Assembly: GCF_015210005.1 (NCBI RefSeq)
Contig: NZ_MU158698.1
Span: 2,710,807 to 2,774,806 of the forward strand
DNA: 64,000 nt
Source of the DNA: Sphingobacterium hungaricum
Lineage (GTDB): Bacteria > Bacteroidota > Bacteroidia > Sphingobacteriales > Sphingobacteriaceae
Direction of reading: 5' to 3'
Of this stretch, positions 9,338 through 18,321 are shown one piece after another. The translations under genes were made by a program, and so were the position numbers. Within the stretch, counting starts at the first letter, position 1. Each line of letters begins with the position of its first letter. The notes below the pieces were generated by a model, which did not search any database, was not told the DNA's origin, and saw nothing but the letters and a program-made list of their open reading frames with translations.

Positions 9338-9733
9338 ATGAGATTTTTTAATTCTAAATTTTTAAAATTTGCATTCACTGGGTCTTTAGGATTTATAATC
9401 GATTTTGGTTTGACATGGGTATTGATCGAAAAGTTCTCGGTAGGATACTATCTTGCAAATTTTTCAGGATTTACGACAGCTGTTACTTCCAATTATTGTA
9501 TTAACAAATATTGGACATTCAATCAAAGTTCATTGCCATCTATACGTCAATTTTCAATCTTTTTAATAATTAGTAGCATAGGATTATTTTTAAATTTTGC
9601 TATTATAATGTTTTTAAATAATAATGCAGGTTTGGATTTCTATTTTTCAAAAATATCTGCGACAATCCTTGTTGTAATGTGGAATTTTATCGCTAACAAG
9701 CACATCACATTCAAAGTGCATAGATTTTTTTGA
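9338..9733 (+). CDS. GtrA-like membrane protein
   Basis: The 131-residue protein has four predicted membrane helices and the GtrA family signature: an N-terminal FLKFAFTGSLGFIIDFGL helix and an N-K-x-W-T-F motif (NKYWTF) after helix 2. GtrA proteins are thought to help move a polyprenyl-phosphate-linked sugar across the inner membrane and usually work with a GtrB-type GT2 enzyme. Such an enzyme is encoded at 17382 in the same cluster. The ATG at 9338 follows AT-rich DNA. It is probably the first gene of the plus-strand cluster that runs to 19569. Confidence 0.8.
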   Translation: MRFFNSKFLKFAFTGSLGFIIDFGLTWVLIEKFSVGYYLANFSGFTTAVTSNYCINKYWTFNQSSLPSIRQFSIFLIISSIGLFLNFAIIMFLNNNAGLDFYFSKISATILVVMWNFIANKHITFKVHRFF

Positions 9734-9797
9734 GAAAACGTCTTTAAAGATAAATTAATTGCGAGTTAAAGTAAGTTATATATAAAAAAACAAAATT

Positions 9798-10235
9798 ATG
9801 AAAAATAAAATTTTATTAGCAAGTTTATTAACTGCTTTCGCCGCCACACTATTTACACAATTTTATAGTGTAGCAGCCCCAAGTTTGTACAATGTATGTG
9901 CTTCAGTTAATTCAACGGATTATTATAGTATTTATAAGGCAACTGCTGAAGATGCAGCTTGCGAAAGTTGTCAAATTAACCTTATTCCTACACCACATTA
10001 CGACAGCAGTGGTGAGGTTAGCGGATATAGCTATTCAGGAACTGTTGTCTCGGAAGAATATGAAACGATTACGTGCAACGTCTCGCAGCAAGGTGGGAAG
10101 GATTGTAAGTCGTTAGATTACAACATGAGGGAAGCGTTGTGTACTGATATCTTTATAAAAGTTGAAGATATTGATACAGGAACAGGAACAGGAACAGGAA
10201 CAGGAACAGGAACAGGAACAGGAACAGGAAATTAA
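9798..10235 (+). CDS. small secreted cysteine-rich protein with (TG)9 tail
   Basis: The 145-residue product has a clear signal peptide (Lys-rich start, hydrophobic core to about residue 26). The mature part has six cysteines, including C-x2-C (CESC), enough for three disulfides. It ends in nine Thr-Gly repeats encoded by a perfect hexanucleotide tandem repeat. I do not recognise the family; its size and its place beside six-bladed propeller lipoproteins resemble the NVEALA-type exported peptides of Bacteroidota, but the NVEALA motif is absent. A thioredoxin-like gene in the cluster could handle its disulfides, and the Thr-rich tail could be a glycan acceptor. Both ideas are inference. Confidence 0.7.
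   Translation: MKNKILLASLLTAFAATLFTQFYSVAAPSLYNVCASVNSTDYYSIYKATAEDAACESCQINLIPTPHYDSSGEVSGYSYSGTVVSEEYETITCNVSQQGGKDCKSLDYNMREALCTDIFIKVEDIDTGTGTGTGTGTGTGTGTGN
10176..10229 (+). repeat. ACAGGA hexanucleotide tandem repeat, 9 copies
   Basis: Nine perfect copies of ACAGGA lie in frame at the 3' end of the small secreted protein gene and encode (Thr-Gly)9. Slippage would change tail length without shifting the frame. Confidence 0.95.
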
Positions 10236-10280
10236 TTATTCTTAAATCTCAATAATTTACTTTAACTTTTAAGCAACACA

Positions 10281-11516
10281 ATGAGAGGTATTTGCGTATT
10301 TTTTTTCCTGATTAGTTACTTAATAATATTTTCACAATGTTCAAATTCAACAGTATCCAGAAAAGAGACTTTAGAAGTAGATAGAAATTACTTTGAAATT
10401 ATTTATAATTACGAAGATCTTGTAGTTGATGCTAAAGAAATTATTGATACACTAATATATTTACCTTTAGAAACTACTAGTGAAAGTGAGTTTTACGAAA
10501 TATCTCAACTAGAAATAACAGAAGAATACTTTTATATATTAGACAGAACATCTAATTCTATATATATATACGACATTCACGGTAATTTTATTAAAAAAAT
10601 ATCCTCATTAAATGAAGATGTGAAAATTCCATTTCAGAAGATTTTAAGATTCACAATTGACCCATCAATTAATAAGTTGTCTTTTAATGATGTACAATCG
10701 AGCAATTTATATGAATTTGATCTCGAAGGGAATTTTGTCACCATGGCAGAAAAAAGACCTATAGACTATCTAAAAAGCGATTACTCACTATTACAAGGTC
10801 ATGAAATTGCTTTAGACTTATTTAACGAGATAGAAAAAACTACAGAAAATCATCCTTCAGTACTTGTTTCAAAAAACAATAAAATACTTTTTAGCAACCT
10901 CGATTACGACCCAACTGTTATTAACAATTCCGAAATCATAGGTAACAAAAAGTATTTTTATAAATCTCATTCCGATTATATTTTATTCACTCGGCCATAT
11001 GACTATAATATTTATAAATATGACACGGTAAATGGCATCACGAAGTATTCACAAGTATTTTTCTCGACAGAACACTCCTTGCCCGAAGACTTTATAGATA
11101 ACGTTAATTATAAAAGCAAAAGAATTCCCTACATCAAACAAAACAAGTCTATAGTTTATAAATTGACAGATATTTATGAAACAGAACACTTTATTACATA
11201 CAGAATTTTTACCAGTAATTTTTCAAAATTTATAATTTTTAACAAAAAAACAGGAGAAAAATTAGATCTTAACCAAATAATCTCTGATACAACGACACGA
11301 TATTTGCCAATTTTTGGTAATTATATTCATGGTGTTAAAAATAATTATTTTGTTTCTTCTTTGTCGCCAAAACATGTTATTACACAGATAACCCATAAGA
11401 TGAATTTTGCGAATTATTTTAAAAACTTACCGCTCTCTACGCAAGAAATCTTTAATAAAGGCAATAATCAAAACAACGTATTAGTATTAACAAAGCTTAA
11501 AAATAATAGTCAATGA
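10281..11516 (+). CDS. 6-bladed beta-propeller lipoprotein
   Basis: The protein has 411 residues with a lipoprotein signal (hydrophobic core, then SQCS lipobox near residue 21). The body matches the Bacteroidota six-bladed beta-propeller type (BF3164/NHL-like): an early LIYLPLETTSES segment, then repeated blades such as YFYILDRTSNSIYIYD and a G-N-F-I-K-K-I strand. Such lipoproteins sit on the outer membrane and often accompany secreted peptides and TonB-type receptors; the ligand is unknown. It shares layout with the next gene, and the pair probably arose by duplication. Its stop overlaps the next start (ATGA), which indicates an operon. Confidence 0.75.
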   Translation: MRGICVFFFLISYLIIFSQCSNSTVSRKETLEVDRNYFEIIYNYEDLVVDAKEIIDTLIYLPLETTSESEFYEISQLEITEEYFYILDRTSNSIYIYDIHGNFIKKISSLNEDVKIPFQKILRFTIDPSINKLSFNDVQSSNLYEFDLEGNFVTMAEKRPIDYLKSDYSLLQGHEIALDLFNEIEKTTENHPSVLVSKNNKILFSNLDYDPTVINNSEIIGNKKYFYKSHSDYILFTRPYDYNIYKYDTVNGITKYSQVFFSTEHSLPEDFIDNVNYKSKRIPYIKQNKSIVYKLTDIYETEHFITYRIFTSNFSKFIIFNKKTGEKLDLNQIISDTTTRYLPIFGNYIHGVKNNYFVSSLSPKHVITQITHKMNFANYFKNLPLSTQEIFNKGNNQNNVLVLTKLKNNSQ

Positions 11517-12757
11517 TCAATCTTCAATATAAAATCTTATCTCTTTATTTATTTTTTTTTATTGGTTCTGCTTATGGGCAAAACTCATTAGAAACAGATA
11601 GTTTGATAGTAAATTCCCCAGATTATAAAGAAGTTCGTATTGACCCTGACTATGTGGAAGAAGTCCTAGAATCCAAAATTACTGACTCTATCAAGTACAT
11701 TTTTTTAGAAACAACAAAAGAAAGTGAATTCACTTCGATAACACAATTGGCGGTAACGGACAGTCATTATATAATTTTTGACCGAAAATTACAAACAATT
11801 TATTTCTTCACAAAGGATGGTAGATATTTCCATAAGCTTACCAAGCAAAATAAAAACAATCCAGATTCTTTTACATATGCCGTTGGTTTTGTTTTAGACT
11901 ATGACTCTGAAGTTTTATCTGTAGATGATATTCATTCGGAAAGCACATATGAGTTTAATTTAGAGGGTAAGTTTATACATAAAATAAAGAGGGAGATATA
12001 TCCAATAAGCGACTACTCTTATTTTGAAAATTTAAAACTGGTCTACTATAACTTTAACAGCCATCAATCAGCAAATCAATATACTTCAAATCCTTCTTCT
12101 AGAAAAACATCCAGACTTGAGCCTAACCTAGTAATTTATCATAATAATGGTGAAGTATTTCAACAACATTTATGGTTTAATCCGGATAATGTTGATCCCG
12201 ATGAATTTTATACTTTCAGAAATTTTTACGTTTCTAACAGAAATGAAGTTCTATTTTCTAGGAGCCTCGATAACACTATATATAGCTATAACTCTAATTT
12301 AAAACTTCAAAGATTAATTAAGATTATCTTGCCAATTCAAAACTCTATGCCAGAGGACTTTCTTACCAACGCGTTGTACGATAATAAACGCAGAGAATAT
12401 CAAAGGACAAATTCAAATATTTCAAATAAAATTGATAACGTTTTCAAAATCAATTATTGGGTTACAGCTTCTCTTACACGGAGGAAACACGTATTAGTCA
12501 ATTTAGGAACAGGAGATTTATTCGATATAGACGGAATTATTTCTAATGATTTAGGGTTGACGTTGCAAGGAAACTACACAGCTTTTCATGGGGTAGATAA
12601 TAACGCTTTTATAGTTAGCATTCCATTTTTAACCTTAAAATATAAATATGACCAGCTATCAAAACAAGAAAAATCTCGAGTCGATGCATCTTTGAAAAAT
12701 GTCGCAATTAAACCATATCAAAACCCTATATTAAAATTATTATACGTTAAAAACTAA
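11513..12757 (+). CDS. 6-bladed beta-propeller protein, paralogue of upstream gene
   Basis: The protein has 414 residues. It starts with an ordinary signal peptide ending near AYGQ, rather than a lipobox. The mature region repeats the plan of the upstream protein: KYIFLETTKESEFTSITQLAV, then YIIFDRKLQTIYFF, then a central S-M-P-E-D-F motif that is nearly identical to LPEDF in its neighbour. It is therefore a diverged tandem copy in the same operon, with a 4-base overlap upstream and a 3-base gap downstream. It is likely periplasmic or surface exposed. A role in binding the secreted Thr-Gly protein is only a guess from context. Confidence 0.7.
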   Translation: MINLQYKILSLYLFFFIGSAYGQNSLETDSLIVNSPDYKEVRIDPDYVEEVLESKITDSIKYIFLETTKESEFTSITQLAVTDSHYIIFDRKLQTIYFFTKDGRYFHKLTKQNKNNPDSFTYAVGFVLDYDSEVLSVDDIHSESTYEFNLEGKFIHKIKREIYPISDYSYFENLKLVYYNFNSHQSANQYTSNPSSRKTSRLEPNLVIYHNNGEVFQQHLWFNPDNVDPDEFYTFRNFYVSNRNEVLFSRSLDNTIYSYNSNLKLQRLIKIILPIQNSMPEDFLTNALYDNKRREYQRTNSNISNKIDNVFKINYWVTASLTRRKHVLVNLGTGDLFDIDGIISNDLGLTLQGNYTAFHGVDNNAFIVSIPFLTLKYKYDQLSKQEKSRVDASLKNVAIKPYQNPILKLLYVKN

Positions 12758-12760
12758 GAA

Positions 12761-14005
12761 ATGCCTAGTTTAAATAAACTTTCTCTATATATTTTACCAA
12801 TACTGTTATGCTTCATAGTGTTTTATCAGTTTCGAAATCTCGGATTTGCCTATGTTGACGATGAGTGGATGTTACTGGATGAAGTTTTGATTCAACAAGG
12901 ATTAAATTTCGAAAATTTTATAGCCATATTTTCAAATATTAACAATCTTCAATATTCACCTTTAAACACTATATACTACCTTTTAATTTATCAAATTAAT
13001 GGATATGACGCCTACTATTATCACTTATTTTCTATTTTAGTTCATCTATTAAATGGATTAGCATTATTTAAGTTATTAAATTTATTATTTAGCTGTTTTA
13101 ATATAAATAATACACAAATAATTTCGTACATCGTAGTTCTCATTTGGTTGATACATCCTTTGAATGTCGAATCAGTCGTTTGGATTTCCGCATCGAAAAT
13201 CCCCCTTTTCAGTTTTTTTTATTTTATATCTTTCTACTACTATATAAAATCGTTCCTTGATAAAAAAAAATTTGCAATCAACTATAGTTTGTGCATCATC
13301 GCATTTATCTTCTCTTTTTTGTTTAAAGAACAGGCCGTAATCATTCCAGTTACCTTTTTTATCTTTTCATTAATTTTCCAAATTCAAAGTACGAGTGTCC
13401 GATACAGAACTTTATTTTTTTTAATAACTCCCCTTTTTATTATATCAATTATATTTATAAGTGCTACTCTTTTCGCTTTGAGCTATGAAGGGGGTGGACA
13501 CCCATTCGATAAATACCCTCTCGAAAAGCGCTTATTTTTTTCTTTTTATAGTTTGGGTTTTTACATATTTAATTCTTATTTACCTCTAGAATTAAAATAT
13601 CACTATGCATTTCCAATTAAGCCCGATCAATCAGTTCCCATAAACTTATACGTGATTGCTATATCTTTGATAATTCTATTTATATCCGCTAATAAGTATC
13701 TAAAAAAGACGAAATATTATTTAACTTATATTTTTATGTTTCTGTTTTTTGTTATTCATTTAGCTTTATGCTTGCACATAATTCCTTTACCTCGTGCATC
13801 AATCGTAGCTGACAGATATATGTATTTGGCATTAATTGGCTCAATCTCATTTATAATAATATTTATTACTGAGTATTTTAAGCTTGATTTATCCTTGAAA
13901 AATCGATCTAATTATATCTTTACACTGATACTCTGCTTGTTTATTATAGGATTAGCCGGTTTTAGTTATACGCTTGTTGAATCTTGGTTTTACAGACAAA
14001 TCTAA
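12761..14005 (+). CDS. GT-C type membrane glycosyltransferase-like protein (PMT/TMTC-like)
   Basis: The 414-residue protein has about ten membrane helices. The first periplasmic loop holds FAYVDDEWMLLDEV, the acidic (D-D/E) signature of GT-C enzymes that use lipid-linked sugars. This is followed by the SPLNTIYYLL and HLLNGLALF motifs and by FKEQAVIIPV, familiar from TMTC/PMT-like proteins. Unlike TMTC proteins it has no TPR tail, so it may be a stand-alone transferase. It would take sugar from a polyprenyl-phosphate donor on the outer face of the inner membrane. It lies in an operon between propeller proteins and a thioredoxin-like gene. Confidence 0.65.
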   Translation: MPSLNKLSLYILPILLCFIVFYQFRNLGFAYVDDEWMLLDEVLIQQGLNFENFIAIFSNINNLQYSPLNTIYYLLIYQINGYDAYYYHLFSILVHLLNGLALFKLLNLLFSCFNINNTQIISYIVVLIWLIHPLNVESVVWISASKIPLFSFFYFISFYYYIKSFLDKKKFAINYSLCIIAFIFSFLFKEQAVIIPVTFFIFSLIFQIQSTSVRYRTLFFLITPLFIISIIFISATLFALSYEGGGHPFDKYPLEKRLFFSFYSLGFYIFNSYLPLELKYHYAFPIKPDQSVPINLYVIAISLIILFISANKYLKKTKYYLTYIFMFLFFVIHLALCLHIIPLPRASIVADRYMYLALIGSISFIIIFITEYFKLDLSLKNRSNYIFTLILCLFIIGLAGFSYTLVESWFYRQI

Positions 14006-14016
14006 CTTATTTAAAT

Positions 14017-14652
14017 ATGAATATGTTCAAACCTTTCTTACCATACCTTGTCATATGCTTGTCGATTGGTGTTAGTCTATTATTTTTTTTTGATAAGCCA
14101 TCCAAAGAGAATAAATTAAAGGGCAGTTTAGACATACAAGATAACTTAAGCTCTCAAGCTGATGATAGAACGCTCTTTTGGGATATTTATCCTGAGTTAA
14201 TTTTGCCGAACGAAGGCAAAACTTTAAATAAAGATCTATCCTTGACAGATATTAATGAATCCAATATAACTCTATCGAATCTATTTGATAAATCGAGCGA
14301 TTCAATATTAATCTTTAGATTTTCAAATTTCGATTGCGATTTATGCCTTAGAAAAACACTTCCTATTTTGATGGATTTTTTTAAAGATAATTCCAATAAA
14401 GTAAATCTCATAGTTGATGGAATGTTACCGAAAGAATATAGGATTAAGTTTAAAGAACTAAAAATTCCCTTCCCTGTATATTTTCTTAACGATCAAAATT
14501 TACAACTTTCACTAGAAAATAAAAACATCCCGTTTTTCTTTATTCTTGACAGAGAACATTATAAAACTCATAAAATTTTCACTCCAAGTAAAGATTATCC
14601 CCAACACACACAAACATATTTGAGAAATATTAAACAATCATTATATGATTAA
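14017..14652 (+). CDS. membrane-anchored thioredoxin-like protein
   Basis: Starting at the ATG at 14017 (211 residues) avoids overlap with the upstream gene; a TTG at 13984 would add 11 residues. One N-terminal membrane segment (residues 6-26) anchors a periplasmic thioredoxin-fold domain. The active site is FDCDLC (Cys107 and Cys110) followed by a later IPFFF-x-LD strand with the cis-proline position. It probably reduces or transfers electrons in the cell envelope. The six-cysteine secreted protein of the cluster is a candidate partner. The next gene begins 8 bases before its stop. Confidence 0.65.
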   Translation: MNMFKPFLPYLVICLSIGVSLLFFFDKPSKENKLKGSLDIQDNLSSQADDRTLFWDIYPELILPNEGKTLNKDLSLTDINESNITLSNLFDKSSDSILIFRFSNFDCDLCLRKTLPILMDFFKDNSNKVNLIVDGMLPKEYRIKFKELKIPFPVYFLNDQNLQLSLENKNIPFFFILDREHYKTHKIFTPSKDYPQHTQTYLRNIKQSLYD

Positions 14653-17371
14653 ATATTTTTTCGTAATAAATTTATTTCTTCTCTATTCATTTAACTGCAA
14701 ATCACAAGAACGAATGGATAAATTTTTCGCTATTAGAGGACTTATTATTGATAGTGTTTCCCACGATGCCGTTAAATCAGCCACTATTTCTTTATACAAC
14801 AACAATAACAATCTAATTAAATACGGCTTAAGCAATTTAAAAGGAGAATTTGAACTTAAAGATGTACAATACCAAGATACAGTTATACTTAAAATCTCAC
14901 ATCTATCGTATAATATATTTATATTAAAAATAGCGGCACCTAGCGACGGTCTTCTAATTCTTAAGAACACATTCTTAACAACTAAAACTAAAGATATAAA
15001 TGAGATTGTAATTGAAAAACCACCTATTTTGCTTAATAAAGATACGTTAGAAATATATCCCGAAGCATTTGATTTAGGAGAAAACACTGTGATTGAGGAT
15101 TTACTAAAAAAAGTGCCAGGAATTGTAGTTTGGGGTGATGGGCAAATTACAGTAAATGGCAAAAAAGTCACAAAACTGTTGGTAGAAGGGAAAAAATTCT
15201 TCGGAACTGACCCCCTTATTGCAACACGAAATCTTCCAAATAATGCTGTTAGTAAAATAACAGTATATGAAAACCCTAAACCAGAAACAAGCGAGAACAG
15301 TACTTTGAGTATGGATATTACGCTAAAGAATAACAATAAAAGTGGAGTTTTTGGTAAAGTAGGAGCTGGTATAGGTGATACGAAACGAAAAGAAACAGCG
15401 GGCTCGTTAAATTTTTTTAACAAAAAAAATCAAATCAGTTTATTTGCCGCACAGAATAATACAAATAAGGAAGCTTATACAGTCGGCGATTTTCTCAGAG
15501 TTAACACTTACATGCCTGGAGGAGAAGATTACAATTCATATTCATCATCTTTTAACAAAATAGGATATAATGAATTTTTAATACTTGGAAGTAGGTTCGA
15601 AAGAAGCTGGACAAAAAATGTCAATTCAGAATTAGATGTCTTGAACTATATTAAGAATGCTACAATAGAGCAAGAATCAAATGAAATTTATCAGTTAGAA
15701 ATTGGAAGCCAAGACGTGAAATCAAATAGTACAAGCACAATAAAAAATCAAGTTTTTAAAGCTAATAACGATAACAAATTCAAATTTAAAAACAGAGAAT
15801 TTAAGGTTAATTCAAAAATTTATCATACTATCGATGATCTAAAAATAAATTTAATTAAAACAATTAGTCAAGACTCAAAACAGGTTTACTTAATTGACAA
15901 TGCTAATAGTACACGAGCCAAAAATCTAGATAAAAGTTTATATTTAAATTACAATGATAAGGGCTTATTAGGGAGAGATAAAGTGAATGTTTTTTATGAA
16001 TTTAGGCAAGTGGATAAAGTTTTGAATCAAAACCAACATTTAATTTTTGTAGATTCTAATTATACATCTGAGACGCTCAATAGAACAAAAATAAACGACG
16101 TAAAACGCTTAAATCATAATTTATTTGCTAACATTGAAATTCTGTCCGCTTTTGGAAAAATTTCAAAATGGAGATTAAATAGCGAAAGCTACTTTGCATT
16201 ATCTTCACATACTGAATCTCAAATTGATCGTCATTTTAATCAATTTACACAAAATTATGATATTGTCAACGGAGCAATATCTTTTAATGATGACTATCGA
16301 GAATTTCACTGGCGTCCAGGATTAAAGTTGTCAAGATCCTTTATCGAAATCTTCGGACGTGGGAGTAATGAGTGGGGAAGTTCCGCAATGATTAATTATG
16401 AGACTACAATGGGACAAAATAGATCTAGCAGCGATTTTAGAACAATTAAAAATAATTTTAAATCTATCCTGCCCTCAGCAGATATTTATTATACATGGTA
16501 TCGTTCGGGGAAAGAAAACTCATTGATCCTAAATTATAATACTAACTTAATTAGGCCTCAACTATATCAGCAAGTAAGTCTACTAGATACTACGCAAAAA
16601 GACTTTAATTATGTAGGAAATAAAGATTTGACACCCGAATATAATCATGTTATAGAATTCAAGTTTAATAACAGAAAAATTAAAAACTCATTTAATCAAA
16701 ATTTAACTTTCCGCTATACATTAAGAAAAGATCAATTAGCAGACAGCTCAATTTATCAAAACGATGGCCTTAGAAAATCTTACACTGTGAACATTAAGGG
16801 TACGCCATGTTACTCGTTAAATTATGATTTGTTAAGCTCCACGAGAATCTTTGGCAAGCCGTTAAATATGAAGTTATTTGCAAATTTTACTGGGGAGAAA
16901 GGCTATTACTATATAAACGAATCATTGATTAATATGAAAAATTATGGTTTTGAGACATCTTTTAATTTTGATTATTTACCACACGATAAAATAACCACAT
17001 CAATCAAAACAACAAATTCTAAACAATTTTCGCAATTTACAAATTACGCAAATAAGACCACCACAAATATTTTAAATATAGATGCTGTCATAAAACTTCC
17101 TATGAGGACTACATTTATAAATTCCATAAGCTTTATCGATAGTAAAATAAGTAGGTTGGAAAACAATCAACAATATTTGTGGAATATTCATTTATACCAC
17201 AGATTTTTTAAGAAGGAAAGATTTGAAATAAAGTTTTCGATGTTTGATTTATTATCTCAAAAATCTAGTGTAAAAAATTATATTTCTGGAAACATGATTA
17301 AACAAGAAATAAATAATAATCTTGAGCAATATTTTATGTTTAGTTTGTCCTATTTCCCAAGAAAATTCTAG
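14645..17371 (+). CDS. outer-membrane beta-barrel receptor (TonB-dependent type)
   Basis: The protein has 908 residues. A signal peptide (about 20 residues) is followed by a carboxypeptidase-like regulatory fold (residues 30-110: IRGLIIDSVSHDAVKSATIS) and a plug-like region with LLKKVPGIVVWGDGQITVNG, the motif of plug domains in this receptor class. The last 600 residues are a beta-barrel ending in an aromatic F-S-L-S-Y-F-P strand. It belongs to the single-protein barrel type rather than the SusC type, and no SusD partner is present. It probably carries the export or uptake function of the cluster. It overlaps the upstream gene by 8 bases, so it is in the same operon. Confidence 0.8.
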   Translation: MIKYFFVINLFLLYSFNCKSQERMDKFFAIRGLIIDSVSHDAVKSATISLYNNNNNLIKYGLSNLKGEFELKDVQYQDTVILKISHLSYNIFILKIAAPSDGLLILKNTFLTTKTKDINEIVIEKPPILLNKDTLEIYPEAFDLGENTVIEDLLKKVPGIVVWGDGQITVNGKKVTKLLVEGKKFFGTDPLIATRNLPNNAVSKITVYENPKPETSENSTLSMDITLKNNNKSGVFGKVGAGIGDTKRKETAGSLNFFNKKNQISLFAAQNNTNKEAYTVGDFLRVNTYMPGGEDYNSYSSSFNKIGYNEFLILGSRFERSWTKNVNSELDVLNYIKNATIEQESNEIYQLEIGSQDVKSNSTSTIKNQVFKANNDNKFKFKNREFKVNSKIYHTIDDLKINLIKTISQDSKQVYLIDNANSTRAKNLDKSLYLNYNDKGLLGRDKVNVFYEFRQVDKVLNQNQHLIFVDSNYTSETLNRTKINDVKRLNHNLFANIEILSAFGKISKWRLNSESYFALSSHTESQIDRHFNQFTQNYDIVNGAISFNDDYREFHWRPGLKLSRSFIEIFGRGSNEWGSSAMINYETTMGQNRSSSDFRTIKNNFKSILPSADIYYTWYRSGKENSLILNYNTNLIRPQLYQQVSLLDTTQKDFNYVGNKDLTPEYNHVIEFKFNNRKIKNSFNQNLTFRYTLRKDQLADSSIYQNDGLRKSYTVNIKGTPCYSLNYDLLSSTRIFGKPLNMKLFANFTGEKGYYYINESLINMKNYGFETSFNFDYLPHDKITTSIKTTNSKQFSQFTNYANKTTTNILNIDAVIKLPMRTTFINSISFIDSKISRLENNQQYLWNIHLYHRFFKKERFEIKFSMFDLLSQKSSVKNYISGNMIKQEINNNLEQYFMFSLSYFPRKF

Positions 17372-17381
17372 AACTTAATTA

Positions 17382-18311
17382 ATGAAAACAATATCTATTA
17401 TAATACCAATCTACAATGAAGAGAAAAATATTAAAAATTTATTTGATTCATTGACAAATCTTTTCATTGGAATGGAAGTTGAATATGTATTTGAGTTTGT
17501 ATTCATTAATGATGGGAGTGAAGATAATTCATTGGAAATTTTAGAAAGTTTAGATAAATCTATCGGAAAAATCCGCATAATTAATTTTTCAAGAAATTTC
17601 GGCCAACAAAATGCTCTAAAAGCAGGTTATGATCACTGCACAGGAGATGCTATCATTTGTATGGATGCTGATTTGCAAAACCCACCTGACATGATCCTAC
17701 AGATGATATCACTTTGGGAGTTAGGGTACGATATAGTACTTTGTAAAAGAAAGGACGGTAATCAAAACAGCGGGTATTTAAAAGGATTGTTTTCTCGTTT
17801 ATTTTATAAATTTCTAAATATTTTATCTGAAATTAGAATCGAACATAACGTTCCTGATTTTAGATTGGTAGATAGAAAAGTACTTTCTGAATTAATTACG
17901 CTTAAAGAAAAAGATCTATTCTACAGAGGAATAATATCATGGGTGGGTTTTAAAAAAGTAGTAATTGAATATAAGCATATTCCGCGTGATCATGGAAAAA
18001 CATCATATAATCTACTAAAGATGATGCAATTGGCTGCATCGGGAATTACTGGATTTTCTTTAAAGCCCCTTTATTTATCTATGCTAATTGGCTTGTTAAT
18101 TATATTAATATCATTTATATATATATTTTACGCATTAATAATTCACTATTTAGGGCGCACAATTTCTGGCTGGACATCGATAATAGTGGCGATTATGTTT
18201 TTTGGTGGAATCCAGTTGTTTTTCTTAGGGGTGATAGGTGTATACGTGGGCAAAATTTTTACCCAAGTAAAAGATAGACCAAACTATATTATTAAAGATC
18301 ATATATATTAA
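17382..18311 (+). CDS. GT2 glycosyltransferase, GtrB/polyprenyl-phosphate type
   Basis: The protein has 309 residues. An N-terminal GT-A domain holds SIIIPIYNEEKNI, FINDGSEDNS, NFGQQNALKAGYDH and the metal-binding DADLQNPP. Two C-terminal membrane helices follow (about 230-295). This is the build of enzymes that load a sugar from a nucleotide donor onto polyprenyl phosphate at the cytoplasmic face. With the GtrA-like protein at 9338 and two GT-C transferases it completes a loading, flipping and transfer route. The 10-base gap to the receptor gene shows co-transcription. The sugar cannot be told from sequence. Confidence 0.85.
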   Translation: MKTISIIIPIYNEEKNIKNLFDSLTNLFIGMEVEYVFEFVFINDGSEDNSLEILESLDKSIGKIRIINFSRNFGQQNALKAGYDHCTGDAIICMDADLQNPPDMILQMISLWELGYDIVLCKRKDGNQNSGYLKGLFSRLFYKFLNILSEIRIEHNVPDFRLVDRKVLSELITLKEKDLFYRGIISWVGFKKVVIEYKHIPRDHGKTSYNLLKMMQLAASGITGFSLKPLYLSMLIGLLIILISFIYIFYALIIHYLGRTISGWTSIIVAIMFFGGIQLFFLGVIGVYVGKIFTQVKDRPNYIIKDHIY

Positions 18312-18321
18312 ACTGGTTGCA

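Noticed and set aside
10176..10229. CRISPR-like repeat array
   Set aside because: The repeats are contiguous 6-base units without spacers and lie in a reading frame. It is a simple tandem repeat.
14683..15423. 246-codon minus-strand frame opposite the outer-membrane receptor gene
   Set aside because: It is a shadow of the receptor coding sequence; the sense protein has a signal peptide and recognised domains.
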